Of a stretch of 64,000 bases of DNA, positions 1 to 10,843 are shown piece after piece. This DNA comes from Diplolepis rosae (Eukaryota; Arthropoda; Insecta; Hymenoptera; Diplolepididae): the NCBI GenBank assembly GCA_030998225.1, contig JAPYXD010000677.1:11159501-11223500 (forward strand). Reading direction: 5' to 3'. Made by a program: the position numbers and the translations under genes. How positions within the stretch are numbered: position 1 is the first letter of the stretch; each line of letters begins with the position of its first letter. The notes under the pieces were generated by a model that saw nothing but the letters and a program-made list of their open reading frames with translations, did no database searches and was not told the DNA's origin.

Positions 1-190
1 AATCCAAATTTGAGGTCAAAATTACAAAATTCAAGATGGCGGATCAAATATGGCACCCACACTCGATGTGTGAAGGGTGTTTTTTACGTTTTACTGGGAT
101 CAATCGAGTGACTCGAAAGCCAAAAAGCTTCTAAGGGGTTTTCGAAGTCGCCGGATCCAAATTTGAGGTCAAAATTATAAAATTCAAAAT
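1..190. repeat. Direct repeat of a 37-bp motif
   Basis: The motif GATCCAAATTTGAGGTCAAA followed by ATTA(c/t)AAAATTCAA occurs at about 2-36 and again at 153-190, about 152 bp apart. Between them lies a GC-richer spacer including CAAGATGGCGGATC. This looks like the edge of a dispersed or tandem repeat that continues left of the window. Confidence 0.55.
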
Positions 191-1446
191 GATGCTTCCC
201 CCGTATCTTACATTAGCAGTGGTTTTTACGATTGAACTGGAATTCAAACGTGAAAACCACCCCTTAAATGCAAAGGGTAGTTTCCGCCTTTAAACTTGAA
301 CCTTCGCTGATATAAAAAACATGTGTCGATTATTTTTCCGAACTCTAGAAATTTGCAAAGTTTTATTCGAATCGGCGAGTGACACTTCTGTAGCTTTACT
401 TGTTAGTGAAAAAGAATTAAATTTATCTAGACGAATAACAGACACTCTAAATTTATGTTATAATTTGATTCGAAATTATTTAACTGATTTCATTTGCTCG
501 ATAGAAATTTAATCAAATGGATACTTAAATTTACTTTCAGTTTAGCTTCTAACAGGTATAATTTTCCATTTTTTTGTCACACCTGAAAAGTCTATAGGAA
601 ACCTCTTTTCTCTAATTGATTTTGAACCACGAACTTTGAACTCTTAATTGACCAAAATTTAATATTCTTCTTCTAAATTATTTAAATTTTTTTGAAATTA
701 TTTTCAACGAATTTTAACTAGATGAGTTAATTTCTTCACAGGAAATCAATTTGCATATGTGATAAAATAATAATAAAATTATGAAAAGTGTTCCAAAAGA
801 TATTATTGAATAAATGATTATGAGTTGAACTTACAATTAGCAGCAGTAGTTGCTATAGATTTGCAGATTATTATCAATTTGCTGCTGGCATCCGTTTCTT
901 GGTCCACTTTTCCGGAAGTAGATAACGCCGATTTGTGTCGGACGAGTTGGATACGACGTTCTTGATTTCACTGGCTCACAAAATTTAACAAACTTGGCTT
1001 GAAGTAAATAAGAAATGGATATAATTTTTTTTACAATGCTCCTTAATTAAATTCGTCTAAAGTCTAGTAGATGATCTTTTCACGCAAATTTTTTCATTCA
1101 ATTGATGTAATTTCCAAAGAAAAAGATTAGATTGTAAAAAAAAAAAATGATTTGAAAGGTAGCCAATTCTCGGAATTTAATCATTTAATTTTGCCTGAAT
1201 TTAAATTAGTAAGTTTGAAAACTACAAATAGTTTAATTTTTAGTTTCCAAGTTCAAAATTTTTGTTATTTGGTGAGTATTCAAGTTTACATTTTTAAAGT
1301 ATTGTTATTTTCCAACTCTCACAATTAGAACATACATACATCTTTATCACATGATTCGAAAAAAATTCTCCCCCTGACCAAATTTGGACTATTTTCAAAT
1401 GTAAAAAAAACTACTCTGTCAGAATTTGTACTAACTGAAAAACTAC
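191..1446. other. Unassigned AT-rich sequence
   Basis: No convincing exon or repeat. A 63-codon ORF at 321-512 has no recognisable features. The patch near 850-970 (TTGCAGATT... GGACGAGTTGGATACGACG) is slightly GC-richer. Confidence 0.5.
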
Positions 1447-1655
1447 ACTCTCTAAATCTCAATTAGTGAAAAATGAACCACTTATGGTATTCAGTTTAAT
1501 TAACATTTCTACTGCTTATTAGTCACTTTTCTACTGATTCCTTTCCGGAAACTTTAAAACTACTGATAGAAATAGTATAAAATGAATACTATTTAGTCAA
1601 AATTGTCACTAAAGTGAATTAGTGCCTCACTTTGCACTAATTCAGATCTAGAGAG
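1447..1655. mobile_element. MITE, CTCTCTAAATCTGAATCAGT family, diverged copy
   Basis: Ends CTCTCTAAATCTCAATTAGT and ACTAATTCAGATCTAGAGAG are inverted repeats of the family seen intact at 54279-54502. Internal ACTGATT/AATCAGT motifs remain but are decayed. No coding capacity. Confidence 0.65.
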
Positions 1656-2837
1656 CATAATTGAAATTGTTTATTTAAGAAATATTAATTTATGAATAAA
1701 TAGAATGTTCATTTAAAACTACATTTGCAAAGTCATAAAATTCAAAGGACTATGATACTGGTGAGTCAATCATTGAAGATAGGATTGTAAAGGAAAGGTA
1801 AGAGTGGAGGCGAAAGGAGTTGGTAATAACCTACAAGGCCAGTGAAACTGGAAGCTAGCTACAATTAGTGAGGGCAATATGTAAAATGAATTATCGCCCT
1901 GGGCTTTTGCAAAAGTTGTGTAGGTTATTATTACCGGCGACGTCCAATTCAATTACCCCAAAACATTAACAGGGCGCATCTCTCTGCAACCAGGCGATTG
2001 ATAATTACTGTCCAATATTTTTGGACAAACTACATCACCTCTGATTCGACTTTTCTCTTCGTCAATTATTTACAGTTATGAGGTTTAAGCTGAAAAGTTT
2101 TTACTCCATCCTATATTTTTCCTAGTTTCTTATATTTTTAATGTATAACTTATTCAATTATTAATTTCACCACGTATTATTGTAAATAAATTCAGATTTT
2201 TTTATGCAAAAAACAAAAATCTGAGATAGGGAAAATCTTAATAACGTTTTTGACGTTTTCAGTTTTACTAACGTTATAAACTAAATATTAAAAATCTGCT
2301 CGCTTTGCGGGCACATTCTCAACGTCTGTTTGTATCTCACGCTCGGTCTTACATTCTTCGCATACATATAAGTTTATTTCTTGTAATTTGATACTGAAGC
2401 TCAAGACAATATTATAATGTTGCAAATGTTAAATACATTTTCTCAAAGTTACTAAATTTGTTTTTGACTTCAAATGCAAAAGGAAATTTAATTTACTTAA
2501 CGCTCTATCAGCCTTAAGGAACAGATTCTCATCATGAAACTCGCGATTCGCGGTCGATTTTCTGTATGCATTTCTCTAACTTTCTCATAATATAATAATA
2601 ATACGTTTTATCAGAAAGTATATCAGACAAATTTGTAGATTTTATTAAAATGTACAATTTTGCAAACTTACGTTTTTTTCGTATTTCACATATTATTGTT
2701 AAAAAATTGAATTTTGGATTTTCAATAGTATTTTTTTTAAATTAAAAAGAAAAATATGCATCTTGTGAAAAAATGTTGCGATTCAAACTTATAGATCTTC
2801 ATATAGTGAACAATTTTGTATTATAACATTTTTTTCA
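1656..2837. other. Unassigned sequence
   Basis: Only a 60-codon minus ORF at 1770-1952 of ordinary composition; no repeat ends found. Confidence 0.5.
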
Positions 2838-3710
2838 TATAGTACCGGTCAGAATTGTGAGACCACCTGTTTTTCGATGATTGCTTAAATTATCCTAATT
2901 TGAATTATGTAAGTGAAAAAATTTGTTCTTTTAATTAAATTCAAAGCTATCAAAATTCTTCATAAAGTGAGCCCAGCATGAATTCGTTTTGTTAATTTTT
3001 AAAAAAGTTATTGCAGAAAAAGTCAGAAATTCCAATTGTTTCTTAAATTTTAAATAACTTTCGAAATAATCAACATTTTTTAATATTCTAGGACTAATTT
3101 TAAAGATAAATTTCTACAAAATAGAACCAAATTCTTAGAATTAATTAGTAATTTTTTCTTACATATTGCCAGAGGTTAAAGTTCAAATATAAAAGTTGGA
3201 AAAATTCCAATATTGCGTTAGCTGAGAAAAACATTTTTATAAGATATATAAAACATATAATCATGAATTTTGTATTGAATTCTCTTAAAATATATATTCA
3301 TATGATCTTTATTATTATTTTCCTACAAATGAAATGTTTTCGAAATTTCCCTACTTTTTTGTTACAATTTCAACTCTTTGCATTATAAAAGAAAAAAATT
3401 ATAGATTTATAACGCAATTTACTGCGATTTTGTAGAATCTTAGCTCTAAAATGAGCCCAAGAACATTAAAAAATGTTGATTACTTCGAAAGTTATTTGAA
3501 ATTTAAGAAAGCATTGAAATTTTGACTATTTCTGCAATAACTTCTTCAAAATTTAACGAAACGACTTCATTCCAGACTAATTTTAAAGATAATTTTGATG
3601 GCTTTCACATTATTAAGAGTAAAAATTTCATCACTCACAGAATTGAAATTAAGATAATTTTAGAAATCATCGAAAAACAGGTGGTCCCACAATTCTGACC
3701 GGTAGTGTAT
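2838..3710. mobile_element. Palindromic Tc1/mariner-like MITE (copy 1)
   Basis: Terminal inverted repeats TACCGGTCAGAATTGTGAGA / TCCCACAATTCTGACCGGTA with TA at the edges. The arms continue as a long near-palindrome including AATAATCAACATTTTTTAAT. The central portion (3180-3420) reappears inverted in the copy at 5576-6621. ACCGGTC...GACCACC termini resemble known Tc1-like elements. Non-autonomous. Confidence 0.8.
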
Positions 3711-4189
3711 TTATATTTAACGAACTTGTTCTTACTTTTTCGACTCCTATAAAATATACAGTATACAGACAGACACTTTTGTAAAAACCGTTTTTTCTTA
3801 TTCAGGGGGTCTCAAAACGTAAAGATTTTTCACATAAAACTAATACTTTCTCATTTATGATGAGAATGTAAAATTGCACAGTATAACCTTTTTGACTGCA
3901 TGATAAAATAGTATATTTCCTCGAAATATTCCCTCTTCATCTAAGAAATCTACGACTTTTATTATGTAGTCAAGAAGTTTTTACGGTCCACTTTTCACCA
4001 TCCGTATGGAAAATACGTATTACGTATAAAAACACAGAAGTAAAAGTAGGAGATCTATGTCAATAAATGAGACATAATTGAAAAATTATTAATATAGGAG
4101 ATTTAGAACATATGAAATTTATTTAATTAACTTGAAAATTATGAGATTAATATGGAAAAGTATATGAAGAAGGCTCATTTCAAATCATT

Positions 4190-4670
4190 TTAAGGCCATG
4201 GATCTACTAAACCACGTGACCAAATTCCCGTAAAAGTCCATGTAAGATAACTTTTTCATTTTACGGAAGATCCTGGAAATTTTGAAAATACAAGAGAAGA
4301 CGATAAAGAACGTCTGTCAACTTCGTTTTAGTGTAAATTTTTCAAAAAAAATTTACAGGTAACTTTACACTAAGAAAATTTTTTTGGAAAAACTCCTATA
4401 GATTATAGAAATTTTAAGTTATGAAGCAAATCGTGATAAGTTTTTACATAGCCATAGAAAAAACTGGAGAATTAAATGTTTCATAACTCAAAATTTCTAT
4501 AATATATGGGAGTTTCTCCAAAAAAAAATTTTCAGCGTAATTATTGATGTCTTCCAATTTTTTAAAAAAAAATTTCTGAGAAGAAGTTGACGGACATGCT
4601 TTATTGTCTTTTGTTAGGTTTCATAAATTTTCAAAAATGTGTTTTATAAATTAAAAAAGTTATGTTAAAT
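4190..4670. mobile_element. TTAA-flanked foldback element, type C, right end missing
   Basis: Starts TTAAGGCCATGGATC and contains CACGTGACCAAATTCCCGTA. The right arm repeats the left in reverse complement but stops about 50 bp short of the expected end, so this copy is truncated or rearranged. Related to 33355-33719 and 59228-60653. Confidence 0.65.
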
Positions 4671-5575
4671 AAACACATTAATGTTTGATCGCGATATTTT
4701 TCAAATATACCACTGATATAATAATAAATTTACCAAATTGTATTTTAATGTTATATTCAATTAATTATTCATTCTAAGTTGATAAATGTGAATTCCTTTT
4801 AAAATAATCTCTTAACTTGGTGTATCTAATTTTTAAGAAGATTGGAAGTATTAAATTTCTTGTTGGATAAATTAACTAAATGCCTTGGAAAATTTTCTCT
4901 CGCAAAGCGGAAATCGTTATCCTATCTAAACGTCACGAACGTATAAGCATTATGAACTTTTAACACCAACTCTTTTTGGTTTTACTTTAAAAATATTGCC
5001 AAAATCAACCGTCGCCCGTCGCTCCTCCGTCGCCGGAAATTAAAGATTCAACGAGCCGGGGGTAATTTGGATGAAGGGTTCGAGGGAAGCGAACAAGACG
5101 AAGAGATGGATAAAAATAAAAATCGATGCTTGTGCTCGTCGACTCCAACGAGACCAGAATTGTGAAATTCAAAGGAAAATACGTCCATGTCCAACACAAA
5201 TGAAATGAATTACCTAGAATGAAATAAACTGCATGCTTCAAAATGAAAACGCTTAAGTCTCTGAGAGCTAAAAATTATCTTGCACAATGCAACACCATTT
5301 TTCAAAACTGAATACATTTTTTAGATGAAACTTTATTCCCCTATTAAGCAACTTTCTATCTCATTTCGAAACCGGATGGCTTTTTATAATTCTTTTTGCT
5401 TCAGCAGCACGGAATCATATTTTATTTAAATTGTGATTTCAACTTTAAAAAATATTTTTACTCTCCTAAAAAATTAAGATTTTATCCCTTGATCCTTTAT
5501 GCTATATTGCCCTTTATATTATATAAGTATCACCAAATAGTAGAAAAAAAATTGCAAAACTATAATATCTGAACA
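4671..5575. other. Unassigned, with a GC-rich patch at 5005-5200
   Basis: The patch includes CCGTCGCCCGTCGCTCCTCC and stands out from its flanks. A minus ORF of 78 codons (5005-5241) crosses it, with an ending GDGGATGDG of low complexity. Could be a UTR exon or a regulatory block of an unknown gene. Confidence 0.35.
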
Positions 5576-6621
5576 TACACTACCGGTCAGAATTGTGGGA
5601 CCACCTGTTTTTCGATGATTACTTAAATTATCTTAATTTCAAGAAAATAAATTTTTTTTTTTTCACAGAAAATGTTTAAAAAATATATATTGAAATTTCC
5701 ATCTGGTCTTAAATGACGTTAATTCTGAATCACAGAATGATAAGGTCGATATGGTAGAGTTCGGTTATCATAGGGAGTGATACGCTCTTCTAATTATCGA
5801 CATAATCGACTGAATTGATCTGAAAAATTTGTAAATTATCTAAATTTCAATCCTGTGAATGAAATTTGTACTCTTAATAATGTGAAAGCCATAAAAATTA
5901 TCTTTAAAATTAGTCTGGAATGAAGTCGTTTCGTTAAATTTTGAAGAAGTTATTGCAAAAAAAGTCAAAATTTCAAAGTTTTCTTAAATTTTAAATAACT
6001 TTCGAAACAATCAACATTTTTTAATGTTCTTAGGCTCACTTTGAAGCTGAGATTCTACAAAATCGCAGTAAATTGTCATTATGAATCTATAATTTTTTTC
6101 ATGCATAATGCAAAGAGTTGAAATTGTAACAAAAAAGTAGGGGAATTCCAAAAACATTTCATCTGTAGGTAAATAATAATAAAGATCATATGAATATATA
6201 TTTTAAGAGAATTCAATACAAAATTCATGATTATATGTTTTATATATCTTAAAAAAATGTTTTTCTCAGCAAAAGCAATATTGGAATTTTTCAAACTATT
6301 TTATTTGAACCTTTATTTTTTAAATAACCTTTGTTCGATTTTGTAGAAATTGAGCTTCAAAATTAGTCCAAGAACATTAAAAAATGTTGATTATTTCGAA
6401 AGTTATTTAAAATTTAAGAAAGCATTGAAATTTTGACTTTTTCTGCAATAACTTCTTTAAAAATTAAGAAAACGAATTCATGCTGGGCTCATTTTATGAA
6501 GAATTTTGATAGCTTTAAATTCAATTAAGAGAACAAATTTTTTCACTCACATATTTCAAATTAGGATAAATAAAGCAATTATCGAAAAACAGGTGCTCCC
6601 ACAATTCTGACCGGTAATGTA
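5576..6621. mobile_element. Palindromic Tc1/mariner-like MITE (copy 2)
   Basis: TA-flanked, ends CACTACCGGTCAGAATTGTG and CACAATTCTGACCGGTAATG, 1046 bp. Same family as 2838-3710 with the non-palindromic centre in the opposite orientation. Extra sequence at 5650-5830 in the left arm. The 71-aa minus ORF inside is not coding. Confidence 0.85.
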
Positions 6622-6735
6622 TCTCCAATGTCAAAATAAATAATAAAAAGCATGACAATTTATTGTTATTAATCAATTTAAAAAGCTAAGAATTTCTTCT
6701 ATTTTTTAAAGAATGCATTGTTTTCTGATTATCCA

Positions 6736-6991
6736 GGATGAATGTGTTTCGATGCTGCAAGATCTTAGCGATAAGATTAATAACAAGCATCAGGAAGTGC
6801 ACACGCACCCTTTGCTCTCGATCTTCAAAATGGCTGAGGTCGAGGTGAAATTGCCGCTCAGTAATAAAGCAAAGTTGACATCAAAAGCGTCAACCTTTTT
6901 TTTGGGGTTAACTTTGCTGATAAGCGGCTTTCTCCAACGATCCTCAACATCGATGTTGACGCCCTCCAGTTTAGAAGACATCATCTCGTGA
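6736..6991 (+). CDS. Candidate exon or gene fragment, unidentified
   Basis: GC-richer island after acceptor-like gattatccag. One plus frame is open from the acceptor to TGA: DECVSMLQDLSDKINNKHQE, then TLLISGFLQ and SSTSMLTPSSLEDIIS. A minus-strand ORF at 6790-6984 starting MMSSKLEGVNIDVEDRWRKP is about as protein-like, so the strand is unsure. A further possible donor (ctca|gtaata) lies at about 6864. No family recognised. It could be an old gene fragment or part of a larger gene to the left. Confidence 0.25.
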
Positions 6992-7079
6992 CACGGATGA
7001 CCATTTTCTTCAAGAAAACTCTAAGCTCCACAAGAAACGGCAAACTTTACGGTTTGTGCAAATTATATATACACACCTA

Positions 7080-7126
7080 CATGTATACATGTATAGCTAT
7101 ATACATATATATATATATATACATGT
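7080..7126. repeat. TA/ACATGTAT simple-sequence repeat
   Basis: Alternating tacatgta and (ta)n run, a microsatellite in otherwise unmarked sequence. Confidence 0.8.
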
Positions 7127-7330
7127 AACTTCAAGCTCAGACGGTATAAAAGAGAGAGTGTAGATGGAAGAGAAAAGAAAGGAAGAATGAATGTGCAAAA
7201 TCTCAGAATACGAAAGGAGAAAATCAATTTTTTAGGTCAGATTATTTATTTAGTTTGACTTTGATGTCGCTACTATTTGTACTTCATCAAAAAATGACGC
7301 TGTCCCATTAAAATAAAAAATGAATTGAAG

Positions 7331-8183
7331 AGGGGTCAAAATAAGTAAAACGGGCCACTTAAAAATCCCTTATCTCGGATTACTAGGATAACTACGTTTT
7401 TCGATAGAGGTCCAAGTAATGAAAGAAAAGTTCTGATCACCCACTGTTTCACTTACTTTCAAATATTTTGTTTCTATGTAACAAACAAATAATAAAAATC
7501 AAATAACATCTGCTAAACGCTTGTTTAATTGGGCAGTTAATTGTTTTCTCTCTGAATCTAAATCAGTCAAATTTTCAATGATTAAATCAGTGATTCGCCC
7601 TTTCACTGATTCATCAGAGAAAAAAATATTTTTCACTGTGAAATCAGTTAATTTTCACTGAAATTCGACTGATTTACAGTAACCTCTTTTAAGGTATTTG
7701 AATCAGTCAAATTTCATTGATAATCAGTAGAGACTCATTCAGATTTAGAGAGTTAAATATAAAAGGTTACTGAATCTTTTTTTTTAAATTCACTCGTTGA
7801 CATTTTGCGCGTGAATAATGTTCAATCTCATTTTTGCGTGAAACCGAGATCACGGTTTTATTAGCAATTGTTAAAAAAAAAATTGTATATCTTAAAAAAA
7901 TTAAATTTTCACAACATCGTCAATAATTTTAATAAAAAAATAAAGCTTCCATCTTCATTTGAAAGAAAAATGACTCAGTTATCTTAATTCGTTCACGAGA
8001 TATGAATATTAAAAAAATTTAATACGTTAATATGCAATTGGCGATTATTCGAAAAATAAATGGAATTTTGCAAAAAAATTCTAGAGGGTAAAAATGTACT
8101 TGGACCTCTATCGAAAAACGTATTTATATTAGTAATGCGAAAGAAGGAATTTTTAAGTGGCCCATTTCACTTATTTTGACCCA
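7331..8183. mobile_element. Foldback element with ends GGGTCAAAATAAGT, interrupted by a MITE
   Basis: Left arm GGGTCAAAATAAGTAAAACG with GGCCACTTAAAAATCC and CGATAGAGGTCCAAGTA is matched in reverse complement by the right arm ending TTCACTTATTTTGACCC. The CTCTCT-family MITE at 7548-7752 lies inside the left half, so this element is older. Confidence 0.75.
7548..7752. mobile_element. MITE, CTCTCTAAATCTGAATCAGT family, nested
   Basis: Ends CTCTCTGAATCTAAATCAGT and CATTCAGATTTAGAGAG, internal repeated AATCAGTGA/TCACTGATT words. About 205 bp, inserted in the foldback element at 7331-8183. Confidence 0.85.
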
Positions 8184-8320
8184 GAGTCTTTTCGATAAAA
8201 AAAGTAGTAATTTCACTTACGGAAAATGAAATTGTTTCAACATGATTGGCATTTTGTTTCCATATAAAGAAGAAAATACTCGGTTTGCTTTTTTCCACGT
8301 TTCATTGGTTTTGCAACCAG

Positions 8321-8496
8321 AAGTATTGTGTTTGCTATCACCGCTCCGATAAACAAAAACCCGAACAGTGTTTCACTGGAAAGCGTTATCCGCAAGAGGG
8401 ATCGTAAAAAGTTGAAGAGTGCCGAAACGTGCAAGAGAACTGGAAACCATTCCATTCCCTCTGTTGGTGCCGTGCGTGAAAGCAATTTCACTGCAG
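8321..8496 (+). CDS. Candidate internal exon, strand uncertain
   Basis: Bounded by acceptor ttttgcaaccag and a strong donor CTGCAG|GTGAAA. One plus frame is open throughout (58 codons plus split codons), beginning SIVFAITAPINKNPNSVSLE and ending near VGAVRESNFTA, with a basic RKRDRKK run. The minus strand also has an open frame (8237-8491) with a hydrophobic stretch TLFGFLFIGAVIANTILLVA resembling a membrane segment, and the same CCTGCAG could act as its acceptor. GC is well above the flanks. No family recognised. Confidence 0.28.
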
Positions 8497-9204
8497 GTGA
8501 AATGCAAATGTTTTTGTTTCACATTAACCAAAGAGACTGAATTATTGACAGTATGACATGCGATATCAAACTGCTAATTAAATTGCATTCGTGATTTCGA
8601 TTAACAAATCACATTTTTCGCTCAGACAGAACGACGTTTAATTTAATTTTACTTCATCAAGCACAATTCAATATATTATTCTAATGGATTTTTTATGCAT
8701 TTGAGACGGCGTCATTTTGTTTAGATTGTTTTACATTTAGAACGTGCGTAAATTTTCGTGTAGATGAAAATGGTAGATTGTTATTTTTTTAAATAGAAGT
8801 TTTGTTTAAAAAATAACATTTTTCGCTAGACAAGAAGCTTCTCCGTAATGGACCACTTTAGGCATTGTTAAAGTTTCGAACTGTGTATTTGTGTATGTGT
8901 GTGTGTAAAATAATGATATTATAATACGATTAAGACAAGAGACTCAAGTGTACAATGTTGTACAGATTGTTTTGCTATACACGAATCATAATGCACGGTA
9001 TACTATAGATTAATAATACTTAAGGTAAGTGCTCGTTCAGAACCTTGGGAAAATCCTGACACGCGTTGTTTCGTATGTAAACACATGCAAATGTCCTAGC
9101 CAGGAAAATAATTATCTCGCAGCTTGCTGCTTCAATTTAAATACACTTTCCTGAGAGCAAAAACACAAGTACATCAATTTCAAACTTTATTGTATAAATA
9201 CAAC

Positions 9205-10088
9205 TTAAGGGGATCCGCCACCTTTAATTAGTATATTTTTCATTTTTTTGACATTTTCCAAAAATTTTATTTCTTTATTCTTTGTACTTTTCTGAGTATG
9301 TTTGTAAATTTTCAGGGCAATCTGATTTTTGTTTTGAAAAAATAAATAAAATTAAAAGTTACTACGATTTACGAATAACGCGTTTTTAGCGAAAATTAGC
9401 TTTTTACACAAAATAATTTGTTTTATTATTTACTAATGTTTCTGAATTATATGGAAAATAGTATATAACAGGTATCTCTATGAAAACACAATATATATAT
9501 TGCATTTATGTATATACATATATGATTTAGTAACACAATAGTGAGTATTAAGACTTCATTACAAGATTTTACTTCAAAGTCCGTTTTCCGCAAGTTGTGA
9601 TTTTCCGTGTTTGTTGCAATATATGTTTGAATTAAATCTAAAGTATCAGACACAGGCCTCTGAAATTTTTTGTTATATTATCAATATTTTAGGTATGGAA
9701 AGCACTGTAGCTAAAAAGCTAACAACAAATTTTTTTTTTATATTTTTGAATATTTTTATTTATTTTTTTATTTCATTTTATTTTTGTTACCTTATTGTTA
9801 TCATTGTTAACATATTTTTTATACCCAAAAAGTTGCCACACGCTGTAAGGAAGAAAATTTAAAAAGAATCATGACAATTGGTAAAAAAACAAAAAAGTTA
9901 TTCAAAGTCAAAAAATGTTAAACAAATGCTCAAAAAACTCAAAATTTTTGGGTTAAAAATACATAAAGTTGCTGGCATTCTTGAAAACTCTCAAAACCTT
10001 TCTAAATAGAGGTACTAAACATAAAATAAATTATATGGAAGGTCTAAAATCAAAAAATAAAAATATTAAAGATGGCGGACCCTCTTAA
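9205..10088. mobile_element. TTAA-flanked foldback element, type B
   Basis: Starts TTAAGGGGATCCGCCACCTT and ends with the complement, ATGGCGGACCCTCTTAA. Inner arms share AAAAGTTATTCAAAGTC and the TTGGGTTAAAAATACATAAA stretch with the copy at 62018-62671. The 83-aa T-rich ORF at 9611-9862 is low-complexity noise in the centre. Confidence 0.8.
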
Positions 10089-10171
10089 TCATTTCTTTTA
10101 GTTTTCACAAGTGTGTTAACTTTTTTCTTGTATTTTCTCACTGAAAGTTTTCTCAAAATTCCACATAATTG

Positions 10172-10843
10172 TTGATCGAGTTGGTCCACAAAAATTAGAC
10201 CTGAGGCAAAAATATATAATTTTGCTTTCAAGAATAGCAATATTATTATTGAAGGACTAATTTGAAAGGTAAAAGATTATTTCCCATGAAAAAAATTCGA
10301 AATGCAGAAAAATAATGCATTTAACAAATTTTCTTTTTAGCCGAACTTTTTTTCTTATTGCTGCATACCAAATTTTAAAAAATGATGTGATTCTAATAAA
10401 TAATGGACCATTTTTTCAGGAAAAAGATTCTCTACAACTTAACCGTTTTCAATTTTCTAAAATGAATGAACTATTACCAAATTCAGCAATTTGTTTATAA
10501 AAATTTTTTTTTAAATAATTGATTTTTAATGTTTTCAGCCACTAAAGAATTTTTTTTTAAAAATTGGGAACGGTAAAGTTATGAAGATTCTTTTTCCTGA
10601 AAAATGATTCGTGATCTATTAGAATCGCATCATTTTGTAAAATTTTGTATAAAGCAATAAGGAAAAAAGTTCGGCAAAAATAAAAATTTCTTAAATACAT
10701 TATTTATCTGCATTTCAAATTCTTTTCCTGACAAATCATCCTCTCTCTTTCAAATTAGTCCTTCAATAATAATATTGCTATTCTTGAAAGTAAAATTATC
10801 TATTTTTGCTTGAGGTCTAATTTTCATGGATGAACTACCTTAA
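10172..10843. mobile_element. TTAA foldback element, type A (left TTAA mutated to TTGA)
   Basis: Left end TTGATCGAGTTGGTCCAC aligns over 18 bases with TTAAGGTAGTTGATCCAC of other copies; right end ends ACTACCTTAA. ATTAGACCT / AGGTCTAAT arms and the shared core ATTCAGCAATTTGTTTATAA are present. The 61-aa ORF at 10315-10500 is an arm of the palindrome, not a gene. Lies 84 bp from the type B copy. Confidence 0.82.

Noticed and set aside
6079..6294. 71-aa minus ORF
   Set aside because: Lies in the centre of a Tc1-like palindrome; the same sequence at 3180-3420 is full of changes that break the frame.
10315..10500. 61-aa ORF similar to the 82-aa ORF at 28874-29122
   Set aside because: Similarity is due to both lying in arms of type A transposons, not to a conserved protein.
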